64,000 nucleotides of DNA from Pseudomonas moorei (GTDB lineage: Bacteria > Pseudomonadota > Gammaproteobacteria > Pseudomonadales > Pseudomonadaceae): positions 62,001 through 126,000 of the forward strand of contig NZ_VZPP01000012.1 of the NCBI RefSeq assembly GCF_008801475.1, read 5' to 3'. The notes below the pieces were generated by a model. It ran no database searches. It had not been told where the DNA came from and worked only from the letters and a program-made list of their open reading frames with translations. Of this stretch, positions 34,276-44,296 are shown piece after piece. Both the position numbers and the translations under genes were made by a program. Numbering within the stretch: position 1 is the first letter of the stretch; each line of letters begins with the position of its first letter.

Positions 34276-34914
34276 ATGATCCCGCTTCAGGATTTGCTGA
34301 TTTTCGCCGCTGCCGCGTTGCTGATGGTGCTGACGCCGGGGCCGAACATGATCTATCTGATTTCCCGTTCGATCTGCCAGGGACGCAAGGCCGGCGTGAC
34401 GTCGTTGCTGGGTGTGGTTTCGGGTTTTTTTGTGCATCTGTTCGCCGCGGCTGCCGGTTTGACCGCCGTGTTCCTGGCGGTACCGATGGCGTATGAAGTG
34501 TTGAAATGGGCCGGCGCACTGTACCTGCTGTGGCTGGCCTGGCAAGCGGTGAAACCCGGTGCGCGTTCGCCGTTCGAGGCACAACAGTTGCCGCCGGATT
34601 CGTCGCGCAAACTGATCACCATGGGCTTTCTGACCAGTGCCCTGAACCCGAAGATCGCGGTGTTCTACCTCTCGGTGTTTCCGCAGTTCATCAGCCCTGA
34701 ACACGGTTCGGTGTTCACCCAAAGCATCGTGCTGGGCCTGACGCAGATCAGCGTCAGTTTCTGCGTCAACCTGCTGATCGCCCTGTTTGCCGCGGGCATC
34801 GCCTCGTGGTTCGTCAACAACCCGACCTGGCTGGCGCTGCAGCGTTATTTCATGGGCTTCGTGCTGTCGACGCTGGCGCTGCGGCTGATGCTTGAACAGC
34901 GCCGGATGGCCTGA
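34276..34914 (+). CDS. LysE-family amino-acid exporter
   Basis: The 212-aa inner-membrane protein has six hydrophobic segments and the LysE/RhtB signature near the start: AALLMVLTPGPNMIYLISRS, followed by GVTSLLGVVSGFFVHLFAA and LITMGFLTSALNPKIAVFY. It exports a small amino acid or related compound; substrate not predictable. AAGGAA precedes the ATG by 5 bases. Confidence 0.9.
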   Translation: MIPLQDLLIFAAAALLMVLTPGPNMIYLISRSICQGRKAGVTSLLGVVSGFFVHLFAAAAGLTAVFLAVPMAYEVLKWAGALYLLWLAWQAVKPGARSPFEAQQLPPDSSRKLITMGFLTSALNPKIAVFYLSVFPQFISPEHGSVFTQSIVLGLTQISVSFCVNLLIALFAAGIASWFVNNPTWLALQRYFMGFVLSTLALRLMLEQRRMA

Positions 34915-34916
34915 CC

Positions 34917-35414
34917 ATGTGGATCGAGCGTCTGGATGCCAGCCACGCCCTGGCTTACCGGGAGTTGATGCTCGAAGCCTATGACCGTCACCCGCAGGCG
35001 TTCACCTCCAGCGTACGCGAGCGTGCCTCCATGCCATTGCAGTGGTGGGAGTCACGCCTGACCAGCAAGCTGGATCGGGTGTTCGGCGCGTTCGAAGAGG
35101 GCAGGTTGGCGGGCATTGTCGGGCTGGCCCTGGAGCTTCGGGAAAAGGCCAGGCACAAGGCCACGCTGTTTGGCATGTACGTGTCCGCCGATGTCCGTCA
35201 ACGCGGGCTCGGCTATCAGCTGGTGCAGGCGGTGTTGGCCGAGGCGCAGCAGCATCCGGAACTGCGGCTGATCAAACTGACCGTCACCGCCGGCAATGAC
35301 GCCGCGTTCAACCTGTACCGGCGTTGCGGGTTCGTCCAGTTCGGACTTGAGCCGATGGCCGTGCGGGTGGGCGAGGAGTATTTCGACAAGATTCATATGT
35401 GGCGACAGTTGTAA
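34917..35414 (+). CDS. GNAT-family N-acetyltransferase
   Basis: The 165-aa protein has the acetyl-CoA-binding motif A as MYVSADVRQRGLGYQLVQAV (R-x-x-G-x-G/A pattern) and motif B as LTVTAGNDAAFNLYRRCGF. The substrate is unknown. Its ATG follows the LysE stop by 2 bases, so it is co-expressed with the exporter, which hints at a shared substrate such as a modified amino acid. Confidence 0.88.
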   Translation: MWIERLDASHALAYRELMLEAYDRHPQAFTSSVRERASMPLQWWESRLTSKLDRVFGAFEEGRLAGIVGLALELREKARHKATLFGMYVSADVRQRGLGYQLVQAVLAEAQQHPELRLIKLTVTAGNDAAFNLYRRCGFVQFGLEPMAVRVGEEYFDKIHMWRQL

Positions 35415-35429
35415 GTGCGCCGCAAATCC

Positions 35430-35459
35430 CTGTGGGAGCGGGCAAGCCCGCTCCCACAG
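35430..35459. repeat. Compact REP palindrome, probable bidirectional terminator
   Basis: CTGTGGGAGCGGGC and GCCCGCTCCCACAG pair perfectly over 14 bases with a 2-base centre, between the GNAT gene and metR, which converge. Confidence 0.8.
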
Positions 35460-35472
35460 AGGGTGTGGTGTT

Positions 35473-36402
35473 CTAGCGAACCGCGCTCACCCCATCCAGC
35501 GTCGAAAACGACGTGTCCTTCGCCGTCAGCAGGAAATCACGCATGTAAGGTGCATCGAGCATGTCGGTGCGCACCGCCGCGTACAGCGTCGCGAACAACC
35601 CTTTCTCGCCCAGCCGCTTGGCCTTCACGTAACCCCGTGAACTGTACTCGTGCAGCGCCCAATGGGGCATGCCGCAGACGCCGCGTCCGCTGGCCACCAG
35701 TTGCATCATCATCACCGTCAGTTCCGAGGTGCGCACCTGCGCCGGTTCGATATCCGCCGGTTCCAGGAAGCGGGTGAAGATGTCCAGCCGGTCGCGCTCC
35801 ACCGGGTAGGTGATCAAGGTTTCCGTGACCAGGTCTTCCGGGACGATGTAGGCCTTGCTCGCCAGACGGTGCTGGTTGGCCACGGCGAGCATCGCCTCGT
35901 AGGTGAACAGCGGCACGTAAGTGATCCCGACCAGATCCAGTGGATCGGAGGTCACCACCAGGTCCAGATCGCCACGGGCCAGGGCCGGCAACGGCGCGAA
36001 GGAGAAACCGGAAGCCAGGTCCAGTTCGACCTCCGGCCAGGCGTCGCGGAATTGATCGATGGTTGGCATCAGCCACTGGAAGCAACTGTGGCACTCGATT
36101 GCCATGTGCAAACGCCCGGCGGTGCCACCGGCCAGCCGCGCGATGTCGCGTTCAGCGGCGCGCAGCAGCGGCAGGGTGGCATCGGCCAGTTGCAGCAGGC
36201 GCAATCCGGCGCTGGTGAAACGCACCGGTTTGGTCTTGCGCACGAACAGCGGCATGCCCATGCGCTCTTCCAGTTCCTTGAACTGGTGGGACAGCGCCGA
36301 CTGGGTCAAATGCAGGCGGTCGGCCGCATCCACCAGGCTGTCCGCTTCGCGCAAGGCGTGCAGGGTCTTGAGGTGACGGATTTCAAGCACCGTGGGCTCC
36401 AT
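35473..36402 (-). CDS. metR: LysR-type regulator of methionine biosynthesis
   Basis: The 309-aa protein starts with a LysR helix-turn-helix (LKTLHALREADSLVDAADRL, HLTQSALSHQFKELEERMGM, PLFVRKTKPVRFTSAGLRLL) and has a co-inducer domain with the MetR-typical ECHSCFQWLMPTIDQFRDAW. It activates metE with homocysteine as co-inducer in enterics. It is divergent from metE with a 95-base gap, the usual arrangement. Confidence 0.93.
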   Translation of the reverse strand: MEPTVLEIRHLKTLHALREADSLVDAADRLHLTQSALSHQFKELEERMGMPLFVRKTKPVRFTSAGLRLLQLADATLPLLRAAERDIARLAGGTAGRLHMAIECHSCFQWLMPTIDQFRDAWPEVELDLASGFSFAPLPALARGDLDLVVTSDPLDLVGITYVPLFTYEAMLAVANQHRLASKAYIVPEDLVTETLITYPVERDRLDIFTRFLEPADIEPAQVRTSELTVMMMQLVASGRGVCGMPHWALHEYSSRGYVKAKRLGEKGLFATLYAAVRTDMLDAPYMRDFLLTAKDTSFSTLDGVSAVR

Positions 36403-36417
36403 GAGGAAAACTTGTGA

Positions 36418-36435
36418 TCAACACGAAAAGGTTGA
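36418..36435. promoter_or_regulatory. Inverted repeat in the metR-metE gap, possible MetR site
   Basis: TCAAC and GTTGA flank 8 bases. It is not the enteric TGAA-N5-TTCA consensus, but it lies where a MetR site shared by both genes is expected. GGGAGG 8 bases before metE is a strong ribosome-binding site. Confidence 0.35.
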
Positions 36436-36497
36436 GTTTGTCTCATGTTGGTCTGGCTGTCGACAATAGCGCCATCTTTTAAGGGAGGAAACTCACC

Positions 36498-38810
36498 ATG
36501 GCCTTGGCCCACACCCTAGGTTTTCCGCGCATCGGCGCCGACCGCGAATTGAAAAAAGCCCTCGAGTCCTACTGGAAGGGCGATCTCGACCAGGAGGCGC
36601 TGCAAAGCGTCGGCCGCCAGTTGCGCGCCACCCACTGGCAATTGCAAAAAGACGCCGGCATCGACCTGCTGCCCGTTGGTGACTTCGCCTGGTACGACCA
36701 GGTGCTGAGCCACTCACTGGCCTTCGGTGTGGTCCCCGAGCGCTTCGACAGCACCAGGGACGCGCACGGCCTGCCGACCCTCGACACCCTGTTCGCCATG
36801 GCCCGTGGCGCCACGGCGACCTGCTGCGGCGGTGAACATGGCCAGGCGCAATACGCCCAGGAATTGACCAAGTGGTTCGACACCAACTACCACTACCTGG
36901 TCCCGGAATTCAGCGCCGAGCAAACATTCAAGCTGAGCTGGGAACAGCTGTTCGACGAAGTCGACGAAGCCAGGGCCCTCGGTCACAACGTCAAGCCGGT
37001 GATCATCGGTCCGCTGACCTACCTGTGGCTGGGCAAGGCCAAAGGCAACCCCTTCGACAAGCTCGACCTGCTGGAACACTTGCTGCCGGTGTACAACGAA
37101 ATCCTCGGTCGCCTGGCGGCCCAAGGCGTGGAATGGGTGCAGATCGACGAACCGATCCTGACCCTCGACCTGCCGCAAGCCTGGAAAAACGCCTTTGAAC
37201 GCGCCTACCACATCCTTCAGTACTCGCCACTGAAAAAACTCGTGGCGACTTACTTCAGCGGCCTGCAAGACAATCTCGGCCTCGCCGTCGGCCTGCCGGT
37301 GCAAGGTCTGCACATCGATGCGGTGCGCGCGCCCGATCAACTGCTGCATGTGCTCGATCGCCTGCCCACCTACAAGATTCTCTCGGTGGGCCTGGTCAAT
37401 GGCCGCAACGTCTGGCGCTGCGAGCTGGAGCCGGTGCTCGCACAACTGCAAGCCGCCCAGGAACGCTTTGGCGACAATCTGTGGGTCAGCAGTTCCTGCT
37501 CGCTGCTGCACAGTCCGGTGGATGTGGAGCGTGAAGACAAACTCGATCCGGAGCTCAAAAGCTGGCTCGCGTTTGCGGTACAAAAGTGTGGCGAAATCGC
37601 AGTGCTTCGCGATGCCTTGAACGATCCACACGCGCCCAAGGTGCAAGCCGCCCTGGCCGAGAGCCGCGCCGTCCAGCTCAGCCGTGCCGAGTCGCCGCGC
37701 ATCCACAAGGCCGACGTTCAGGCACGTGTCGCGGCGATCGGCCCGACGGACAGTCAGCGTCATTCGCCGTTTGCCAAACGCATCGAACAGCAGCGTGCAC
37801 ACCTGAAACTGCCGGCGTTCCCGACCACCACCATCGGCTCGTTCCCGCAGACCGCTTCGATCCGTCTGGCACGCCAGGCCTTCAGGCAAGGCAAGCTGTC
37901 GGCCAATGACTACACCGATGCCATGCGCCACGAAATCCGCCACTCCGTGCAGATTCAGGAGCGCCTGGGGCTGGATGTGCTGGTTCATGGTGAGGCCGAG
38001 CGCAACGACATGGTCGAGTACTTCGCCGAACAGCTGGACGGCTACCTGTTTACCCGTTTCGGCTGGGTGCAGAGTTACGGTTCGCGCTGCGTGAAACCGG
38101 CGATCATTTATGGTGACCTGAGCCGACCGAACGCCATGACCGTCGACTGGATCACTTATGCACAGGGCCAGACCGACAAGGTCATGAAAGGCATGCTCAC
38201 CGGTCCCGTGACCATGCTGATGTGGTCGTTCCCCCGTGAGGACGTTTCGCGCAAAGTCCAGGCGCAACAATTGGCCTTGGCGTTGCGTGACGAAGTGCTG
38301 GACCTGGAAGCTGCCGGCATCAAGATCGTGCAGATCGACGAAGCCGCCTTCCGTGAAGGCCTGCCGCTGCGCCGGGCGCAATGGCAGGAATATCTGGACT
38401 GGGCGGTGGAGGCGTTCCGTCTGAGTGCCAGCGGTGTGCGTGACGAAACCCAGATCCACACCCACATGTGCTACAGCGAATTCAACGACGTGATCGAAGC
38501 CATCGCGGCCATGGACGCGGACGTGATCACCCTTGAAACCTCGCGTTCCGACATGGAGTTGCTGGAGGCCTTCAACGCGTTCGACTACCCGAACGACATC
38601 GGTCCGGGCGTCTATGACATCCACTCGCCACGTGTGCCGGACACCGCCGAGATGGTCAAGCTGATGAGCAAAGCCGCGAAACGCATTGCGGCCGAGCGTT
38701 TGTGGGTCAACCCCGATTGCGGTCTGAAGACCCGCGCCTGGCCGGAAACCGAAGCGGCGCTGGTCAACATGGTGGCGGCGGCGCGACAGTTGCGCAGCCA
38801 ATTGGCTTGA
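36498..38810 (+). CDS. metE: Cobalamin-independent methionine synthase
   Basis: The 770-aa cytosolic enzyme moves a methyl group from 5-methyltetrahydropteroyl-triglutamate to homocysteine. It has the duplicated barrel layout: N-terminal LGFPRIGADRELKKALESYW, a linker near 400-430, and a C-terminal catalytic barrel with TTTIGSFPQTASIRLARQ. Zinc ligands are seen in HTHMCYSEFND (His, Cys) and VNPDCGLKTR (Cys), with the Glu in between. Length matches MetE (~755-770 aa). It is divergent from metR. Confidence 0.97.
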   Translation: MALAHTLGFPRIGADRELKKALESYWKGDLDQEALQSVGRQLRATHWQLQKDAGIDLLPVGDFAWYDQVLSHSLAFGVVPERFDSTRDAHGLPTLDTLFAMARGATATCCGGEHGQAQYAQELTKWFDTNYHYLVPEFSAEQTFKLSWEQLFDEVDEARALGHNVKPVIIGPLTYLWLGKAKGNPFDKLDLLEHLLPVYNEILGRLAAQGVEWVQIDEPILTLDLPQAWKNAFERAYHILQYSPLKKLVATYFSGLQDNLGLAVGLPVQGLHIDAVRAPDQLLHVLDRLPTYKILSVGLVNGRNVWRCELEPVLAQLQAAQERFGDNLWVSSSCSLLHSPVDVEREDKLDPELKSWLAFAVQKCGEIAVLRDALNDPHAPKVQAALAESRAVQLSRAESPRIHKADVQARVAAIGPTDSQRHSPFAKRIEQQRAHLKLPAFPTTTIGSFPQTASIRLARQAFRQGKLSANDYTDAMRHEIRHSVQIQERLGLDVLVHGEAERNDMVEYFAEQLDGYLFTRFGWVQSYGSRCVKPAIIYGDLSRPNAMTVDWITYAQGQTDKVMKGMLTGPVTMLMWSFPREDVSRKVQAQQLALALRDEVLDLEAAGIKIVQIDEAAFREGLPLRRAQWQEYLDWAVEAFRLSASGVRDETQIHTHMCYSEFNDVIEAIAAMDADVITLETSRSDMELLEAFNAFDYPNDIGPGVYDIHSPRVPDTAEMVKLMSKAAKRIAAERLWVNPDCGLKTRAWPETEAALVNMVAAARQLRSQLA

Positions 38811-38820
38811 TCACCTCCCC

Positions 38821-38862
38821 CCTGTAGGAGCGCCGCCCGGAGCAGGCTCGCTCCTACAGGAT
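38821..38862. repeat. REP palindrome between metE and the giant toxin-like gene
   Basis: CCTGTAGGAGCG and the inverse GCTCGCTCCTACAGG pair around CCGCCCGGAGCAG, followed by ATTTT. It lies in the 62-base gap between convergent genes and probably ends both. Confidence 0.75.
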
Positions 38863-38872
38863 TTTGCGGTGT

Positions 38873-41800
38873 TTAAAGTTCGGAGAAGTGTTTGATCCCC
38901 AGCGGTTTGCCGATGTCGCCGCGCCAGATCGCTTGCACGTGGGCACCACTCTCAGCCTGGGCCTGCTGCCATTGCAGGCCGAGGTTGCGTTGCTCCGGCA
39001 GTTTCAAATGACCTTTGACGAAATCGTTGAACGCAGGTTTCGCCGAGCTGTAGTGGAAATGTGCATACCACAAGGTCTGGGGAGACTCGCCGCGCACATC
39101 GCGGATCTCGTATTCCTGGAGGAAATCCCTGCGCCCGTCCGCGCGTTTACCCAGATCGCGCAGGCCGCCCTCCTTGCGAATGTCGACCACCCGTTGTTCG
39201 AGCAGATAGTCCAGATAACCCTCGGTCGGAGTTTTGCTCTTCAGGGTCTGGTCAATTCGCAGCGTGCGGCCGGCTTGGGACAATTCGTTCGCGCGATTGC
39301 GCAATTGCAGGGCGACCGTCTCCGTGGGTGACAGCCGTTCAATGGCCTGGGCCCGCATGTTCAGTTCCGCAGCCTCACGGGTCATCATGTGCTCCAGATC
39401 GACCGGCAACATGTCCTGCCGGGCGTAGCCGTCGACTTTGCTTTTGTAGGCGTCCACGGCGCCAAGTCGTTTCCTGGCCTCCACCAGCAACGGTGTGATA
39501 TCGGTCGCCAGCTCCGTTGGCGCAGCAACCACGGGTTGACTGAGGTGATATTTGCCGCTTGAGGAGCGGGGTAACCAGGTTTCCCTGTGACCATCGACCC
39601 CCTCGATGGTGAAGCGCTGTTGTCGGGTCGCGGCATCTGTGCTGGCTACGCCGATCAGCAACTGGTTGTCTTCGGTCTCGAACAGCTGCTTCCCGGCGCT
39701 TCCCGGTTTCGCGGTGCTGGATGGGCGTGTTTTGATGGCATGGCGAGCCGACGCTTCGACTTTTTCCAGGTTGTCGAGAAACGCGGTGACGTGCTCCAGA
39801 TCCAGATGCTGCGGATAACCCAGCGACCAGGCGCCAAGGTTGCGACGAAATTCGGCATAGGTCGTCAGGCAGTCTTCGAGCACTTTGTTGCGCTGGGTAA
39901 TCGTGGCCTGCACTTCAGGCAACTGATGTTGGGTCAGCAGGGCGCGCCCGACCTTGTTGCGGGCCTCTTTCAATTGCACGTGAAAGTAGACCCAGGACTG
40001 GTCGGTGACGGCGGTGTAGTGGGTGATGATCTCCAGTACATGCGCCGCTTTCAGGTAGTAGTAATTGGCATCGCTGAATTTATCGTTAACGGTGGCCATT
40101 TCCGGGGCCATCTTCGATTTTTGCGTGCGTTGGGTGATCCGGCCGTTCCATCGATTGGCTTCTGTGACCTGTGTGTGAAGCTGGTCATAGTCCTTGAGAA
40201 ACTCGATTCGTATTTCCTTGCGTTGCGCCATCAATTGCACGTGTGTGGCGGTATCGTTATAGGGCGTGGCGTCCGAACGGGCGATCACCTGATCGATCCG
40301 GTCGAGATGTTCCACCAGCCGCTCCTTGGCCAGGCCAACCCGCCGCACTGTGCGATCGACGATGACCCAGGCACAGCGGCTTTGAAAATCTTCGATCTGC
40401 GTGCGTTTTCGGCCATGGCTGAACAGCATCAACTCTTCAAGGTTCAGGTACAGCGTCTGTGCAAGCTCGATGTCGTTCACGCAGGCGATGTCGATATTGG
40501 CGCGAAGGGGGCGGCGCTGGTTCAGATCAAGGCTGAAGTAGTGCTCCAGGACGGCGTTCGAGCTGTGGGTCTGGGTTTGCAGTCGCCGGGTGTAGGCATC
40601 GACGGTGTTGGTCAGGGTCAACTGGCGACGCAGGGCCCGGTCGGCCCACCAGCGCGGCAACCAGCGGCGAATCGCGGCGGGCCACAGTGGATCGAGGCCG
40701 TCAGCCATATGCCCGAGCACCGCGCCGCCACCGGCACCCCCTCCTGCTGTCACTGTGCCGTACACCGCGTAGTGGGTGTTCCAGTCGCCGGCTTCGTCCA
40801 GGGCGATGGGTTGTTTGTAGGTTCGGGTGCTCGTGGCGCTCAAGCGCCATTGCGGTGGGTTGTCGGTCAATTCGATGCGATAGAGGCGACCCTGGCTGAC
40901 CATGAAGTCGCCGTCAGGGTGTCGATAAACGTTGCGATAAAGGCCTTCGGTGCCCGGTTGCAGGCCGGCCAGGGAAATCTCGTCTTCGTATTCATAGCCC
41001 CTGAAGCGCTCCAGAGTGCGTTTGACCTGCTGCGGGGTCGACAGCTGCAAGGCACCCGGGTTTTTCGTCATGGCGCGCAATTGTCGCCCACGCGTGGCGG
41101 CACGCGCTGCGCCGGACGTCGCGCTGGCGCCGGGTAGCACATCCATGGCGGCATCGACCAATGACAGCAACACCGCTTCCACCTCGGCCAGGCCATGGCC
41201 GACATCACCGCGCAAGAAAGCCGCGACGGCCAGGTTGGCACTGTGCCAGGCGTCATACAGGGCAATGGCCGTGCCGATGAAAGGCACGACGCCCAGCGCC
41301 ATTTTCAGGTAGTTGAACAGGGCCCCGGAGCGCAGCGCGACGAGTTCCAGATACAAGGCATCGTTGGAACGCGAGGTCGCCCGATGCGCTTCGAGCAGGC
41401 GACCCATGTGAACATTGAGCAGATGCGCAGCCAGGGAGGTGCTGGCGGGCCAGGCGGTGCCGACGCCGATCAGGGCGTCAAAGTTTTTCAGTCGGGCCTG
41501 GTTGATCCGGCTGACGTGCCAGGCGAATTCCCCGGTCAGGGCGCGACCGGCCAGGTAGTTGACCATGGTGCTGTTCAGGCATTGGTTGAACAGGAACATC
41601 CGCGCCTGGTCGAGGCTGTCGAACTGACGCAGAAAGACCCCGTCGGGGCTGTCAGGCCGATAGAGCAGGGTCAGGCCGCTGATTTGCTCGACGATAAAGG
41701 TCACGCCCGCCAGGGTGCTCGGTCCCTGGCCCGGCGTGTCCGTACCGCCCACTGTCAGGTGTGCGGGTAGCAGCACGATGCGCTTGCCGTCGGCCGCAAA

Positions 41801-44089
41801 GGCTTCACGACTGTTGGCGTCGATGGCGATCTGCAGCACGCGCTGGCCGGCGACGTCGATGTCCTTGGCAAGCACGGCGAACTCGCCTTGCAGTTCAAGC
41901 ATCAGGCGCCACGGCTCGCTGAGGCATTCACGCCGATGTTCATTGCTGAAGGCCGAGGCTTTCGGGGTGCCCAGGAAGGTCTCGCGGATCAACGACTCAT
42001 ATTTCCCGGCCAGATCGAGCTCGGTCACCAGTTTGCGCAGGTAGTCCTGGGTGATGCCGTTTTTCACCTTCTGCCGTTGCGCCTCGTCAGCACCGCTGAT
42101 CTCGACCCGCATCAACGACACGCGCAACCACATCGGCTGATCGATATTGCTTTGCGCCAGTTCGGCGAGGGACAACCGGCTGCGTTGCTCGCTGCCGACC
42201 AGTACGCTTTTTTGCGGTGTGCCTGGCGTCGCGCCCTCGATCAGCTCTTTGCGCCAGGTGGTGGTGTCGGGGATGTCCAGCAACACCTCGACGTCTTGCG
42301 TGAGCCCGAAGTCTTGGCGCAGGCGGGCGTTGATAGCCTTTTTGCTGAAGGTCTCGCGCAGCGGCAGCTCCCGTTCAAGCCATTGATGGGCGCGCTTCAT
42401 CGCTGCGATGTAGGCGGTGAACAGTGCCTTGAGGCGCTCGCGTTGCGCCGCGGACAGTGCGCTGAGGGACGACGGCAAGCCGGTGGCCAGCAGGACGCTG
42501 CGGTGTTGCTCGACGATGTGGGCAAAAGCCAGCTCCCGCGCGGGGGCTGTGGGGACGGTCAGGCGGGCGAGGGTCTGTTCGCGCAGGTTTTCCAGTTCCG
42601 CTGCGCGTTGGTCGGCATGGGATGGAACGGGGTTGGCAGTCATCAGCCGAGCCGCCTGTTGTTCACAGCTGTGCAGCTGGGTTTGCAAGGCGTATTCGAA
42701 CGGGTTGCCGGTCAGCACCGCGAGTTGGAGGGTTTGCGTGTCGTCGTTGACCGGCCGCTTGAACAGCTGCTGCTCCAGTGCCTGGCGAGAGTCGAACCGT
42801 TGCAGGCCGCCGAAGCGTCCGGGCCAGTAGAGCAGCAGACTGTCGCTGGCGGACGGCAGCAAAGCCGATGGGTGGGCAAACACTAATACGCCGTCCAGTT
42901 CCTGATTCTGCGTGGTGGCGCCGTCGCCCTCGCTGGCTGTCGCTGACAGCACCAGCCGTGCGACCACGCAATCGGCCGGTCGCGGTTGATCGGGTGCGTC
43001 AAGTACGGTCGTGAGCCACTGAAATTCATCGTTGCTGATCTGGCTCAGGCTCAATTGCAGGTCGGCTTCGGCACGCAGGCCGCTCAGGCGCGCCTGGTAA
43101 AGCGCCGCGTAATGGGGCCCAGGCTGGTGGCGAAGTTCCAGCAGTTGCGGAACGTTGTCGGTACCCAGGAGGGCGTTTGCGGCCTCGGTGCTGGCCTGCT
43201 CGGCGGCGCGAAGGGTGTCGAATTGCTGTTGCAGCCGCTTTAGGCGTGGGTCGTCGGGCGTGGCAGGGAAGTCCGGGCCCAGCAGGTTCTCCAGTGCCGT
43301 TTGCTGTTGCAGTACCGCACTGCGGCGCCGCTCAAATGGAATGTCCGGGCTCAGTTGAGCGAACGGGGCGACGTCGTCACTGGCGTCCGGCAAGGACAGG
43401 TCGGGGGGCGAGGCAAAAACACTGTCGTTGCGCTGGCGCTCGTCGCCAGCCGTGGCCAGTCGCGCCAACAGGGACTCGGCACTTTTTGGCAGTTCGGGTT
43501 TGTCGAGCACGGTGTAGTCGACCGTGATGCGGCGGGTCTCCAGTTGAGGTTGCTGCTGGATCAACCAGCGTTCCAGATCGTTGCGGCTTTCAAAGGTCAT
43601 CCACGGTACTGGCCGAGACGGCCAATAGAGCATTTGGGTAACCGGTTGGTCGGTATTGCGGGTAATGACCAGGGCGCCCGGCAGTTCGACCGTCACACCG
43701 CTGTCGGCCCTGAGCGACAGTGTTTCGACATAAACCAGAATTTCGAGGGTGGTTGTTGGCGCGATCGGTTTGAAGAGGTCCAGCAGCACGTCGAGCTGTT
43801 CGGCGTTCAAGATAGCTTGGGCGTATGCCCATTGGCACGACGCCTCGAAATGCTGGCGATACAGGCCAATGGCCTGTGCCTGGCGCGACCGGTCGGTGCC
43901 GCGGGCCCGTGCCTGCCACCAGTCGGCGGTCAAGGGGGCTTGGGGGTTCTGTGCCATGAGTGCCAGCCACTGATCGCGGCAATGGTTCCAGCGCGCCGAC
44001 GCGCTCAGGCACAGGTTGTCGTCGGTGTTTTGGGCTGATGGGGGGACAAGGCCGAAGTCGGCCAGTGGTGCGGTGGGTGTTTCGAGCAT
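38873..44089 (-). CDS. Giant toxin/effector-like protein with DUF6543-like architecture
   Basis: The ~1738-aa protein is the largest in the window and has no signal peptide. I took the ATG at 44089 (MLETPTAPLADFG); an in-frame ATG at 44149 adds 20 residues. It has long helical N-terminal and C-terminal parts, and a central hydrophobic helix-pair at about 920-986 (YLKMALGVVPFIGTAIALYD, then LRGDVGHGLAEVEAVLLSLV). The segment after it, GLYRNVYRHPDGDFMVSQGR and WRLSATSTRTYKQPIALDEA, resembles in pattern the part of the NEL effector that follows its own hydrophobic pair. This is the layout of Pseudomonas 'dermonecrotic toxin domain' proteins. No LRR and no NEL domain are seen, and no catalytic residues are recognised. 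Confidence 0.75.
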   Translation of the reverse strand: MLETPTAPLADFGLVPPSAQNTDDNLCLSASARWNHCRDQWLALMAQNPQAPLTADWWQARARGTDRSRQAQAIGLYRQHFEASCQWAYAQAILNAEQLDVLLDLFKPIAPTTTLEILVYVETLSLRADSGVTVELPGALVITRNTDQPVTQMLYWPSRPVPWMTFESRNDLERWLIQQQPQLETRRITVDYTVLDKPELPKSAESLLARLATAGDERQRNDSVFASPPDLSLPDASDDVAPFAQLSPDIPFERRRSAVLQQQTALENLLGPDFPATPDDPRLKRLQQQFDTLRAAEQASTEAANALLGTDNVPQLLELRHQPGPHYAALYQARLSGLRAEADLQLSLSQISNDEFQWLTTVLDAPDQPRPADCVVARLVLSATASEGDGATTQNQELDGVLVFAHPSALLPSASDSLLLYWPGRFGGLQRFDSRQALEQQLFKRPVNDDTQTLQLAVLTGNPFEYALQTQLHSCEQQAARLMTANPVPSHADQRAAELENLREQTLARLTVPTAPARELAFAHIVEQHRSVLLATGLPSSLSALSAAQRERLKALFTAYIAAMKRAHQWLERELPLRETFSKKAINARLRQDFGLTQDVEVLLDIPDTTTWRKELIEGATPGTPQKSVLVGSEQRSRLSLAELAQSNIDQPMWLRVSLMRVEISGADEAQRQKVKNGITQDYLRKLVTELDLAGKYESLIRETFLGTPKASAFSNEHRRECLSEPWRLMLELQGEFAVLAKDIDVAGQRVLQIAIDANSREAFAADGKRIVLLPAHLTVGGTDTPGQGPSTLAGVTFIVEQISGLTLLYRPDSPDGVFLRQFDSLDQARMFLFNQCLNSTMVNYLAGRALTGEFAWHVSRINQARLKNFDALIGVGTAWPASTSLAAHLLNVHMGRLLEAHRATSRSNDALYLELVALRSGALFNYLKMALGVVPFIGTAIALYDAWHSANLAVAAFLRGDVGHGLAEVEAVLLSLVDAAMDVLPGASATSGAARAATRGRQLRAMTKNPGALQLSTPQQVKRTLERFRGYEYEDEISLAGLQPGTEGLYRNVYRHPDGDFMVSQGRLYRIELTDNPPQWRLSATSTRTYKQPIALDEAGDWNTHYAVYGTVTAGGGAGGGAVLGHMADGLDPLWPAAIRRWLPRWWADRALRRQLTLTNTVDAYTRRLQTQTHSSNAVLEHYFSLDLNQRRPLRANIDIACVNDIELAQTLYLNLEELMLFSHGRKRTQIEDFQSRCAWVIVDRTVRRVGLAKERLVEHLDRIDQVIARSDATPYNDTATHVQLMAQRKEIRIEFLKDYDQLHTQVTEANRWNGRITQRTQKSKMAPEMATVNDKFSDANYYYLKAAHVLEIITHYTAVTDQSWVYFHVQLKEARNKVGRALLTQHQLPEVQATITQRNKVLEDCLTTYAEFRRNLGAWSLGYPQHLDLEHVTAFLDNLEKVEASARHAIKTRPSSTAKPGSAGKQLFETEDNQLLIGVASTDAATRQQRFTIEGVDGHRETWLPRSSSGKYHLSQPVVAAPTELATDITPLLVEARKRLGAVDAYKSKVDGYARQDMLPVDLEHMMTREAAELNMRAQAIERLSPTETVALQLRNRANELSQAGRTLRIDQTLKSKTPTEGYLDYLLEQRVVDIRKEGGLRDLGKRADGRRDFLQEYEIRDVRGESPQTLWYAHFHYSSAKPAFNDFVKGHLKLPEQRNLGLQWQQAQAESGAHVQAIWRGDIGKPLGIKHFSEL

Positions 44090-44296
44090 GAAGTAGGACT
44101 CCGATGGGTGAAAAATCGGGGCCATTACAGGTCGGTCGTGAGGCGGCATGGCGGTACATAGTTATCGCCTGCCGGTGTTTGTGCCCGGATGACCGTCCGG
44201 CACCCTTCATCAAACTGTCATCGAACTGTGGCAGCGCGCTTGAACAAACTTCATCAGACTCGCGCTCTACTGGGGTTCTGCGTTTCGGTGTTTTTC

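Noticed and set aside
36714..38801. A 695-codon open frame antisense to metE
   Set aside because: metE on the plus strand has all zinc ligands and full length; the antisense product has no recognisable motif.
39587..42886. Long plus-strand frames inside the giant toxin-like gene
   Set aside because: They are antisense and lack start signals. The minus-strand frame is open for over 5 kb and has coherent protein character.
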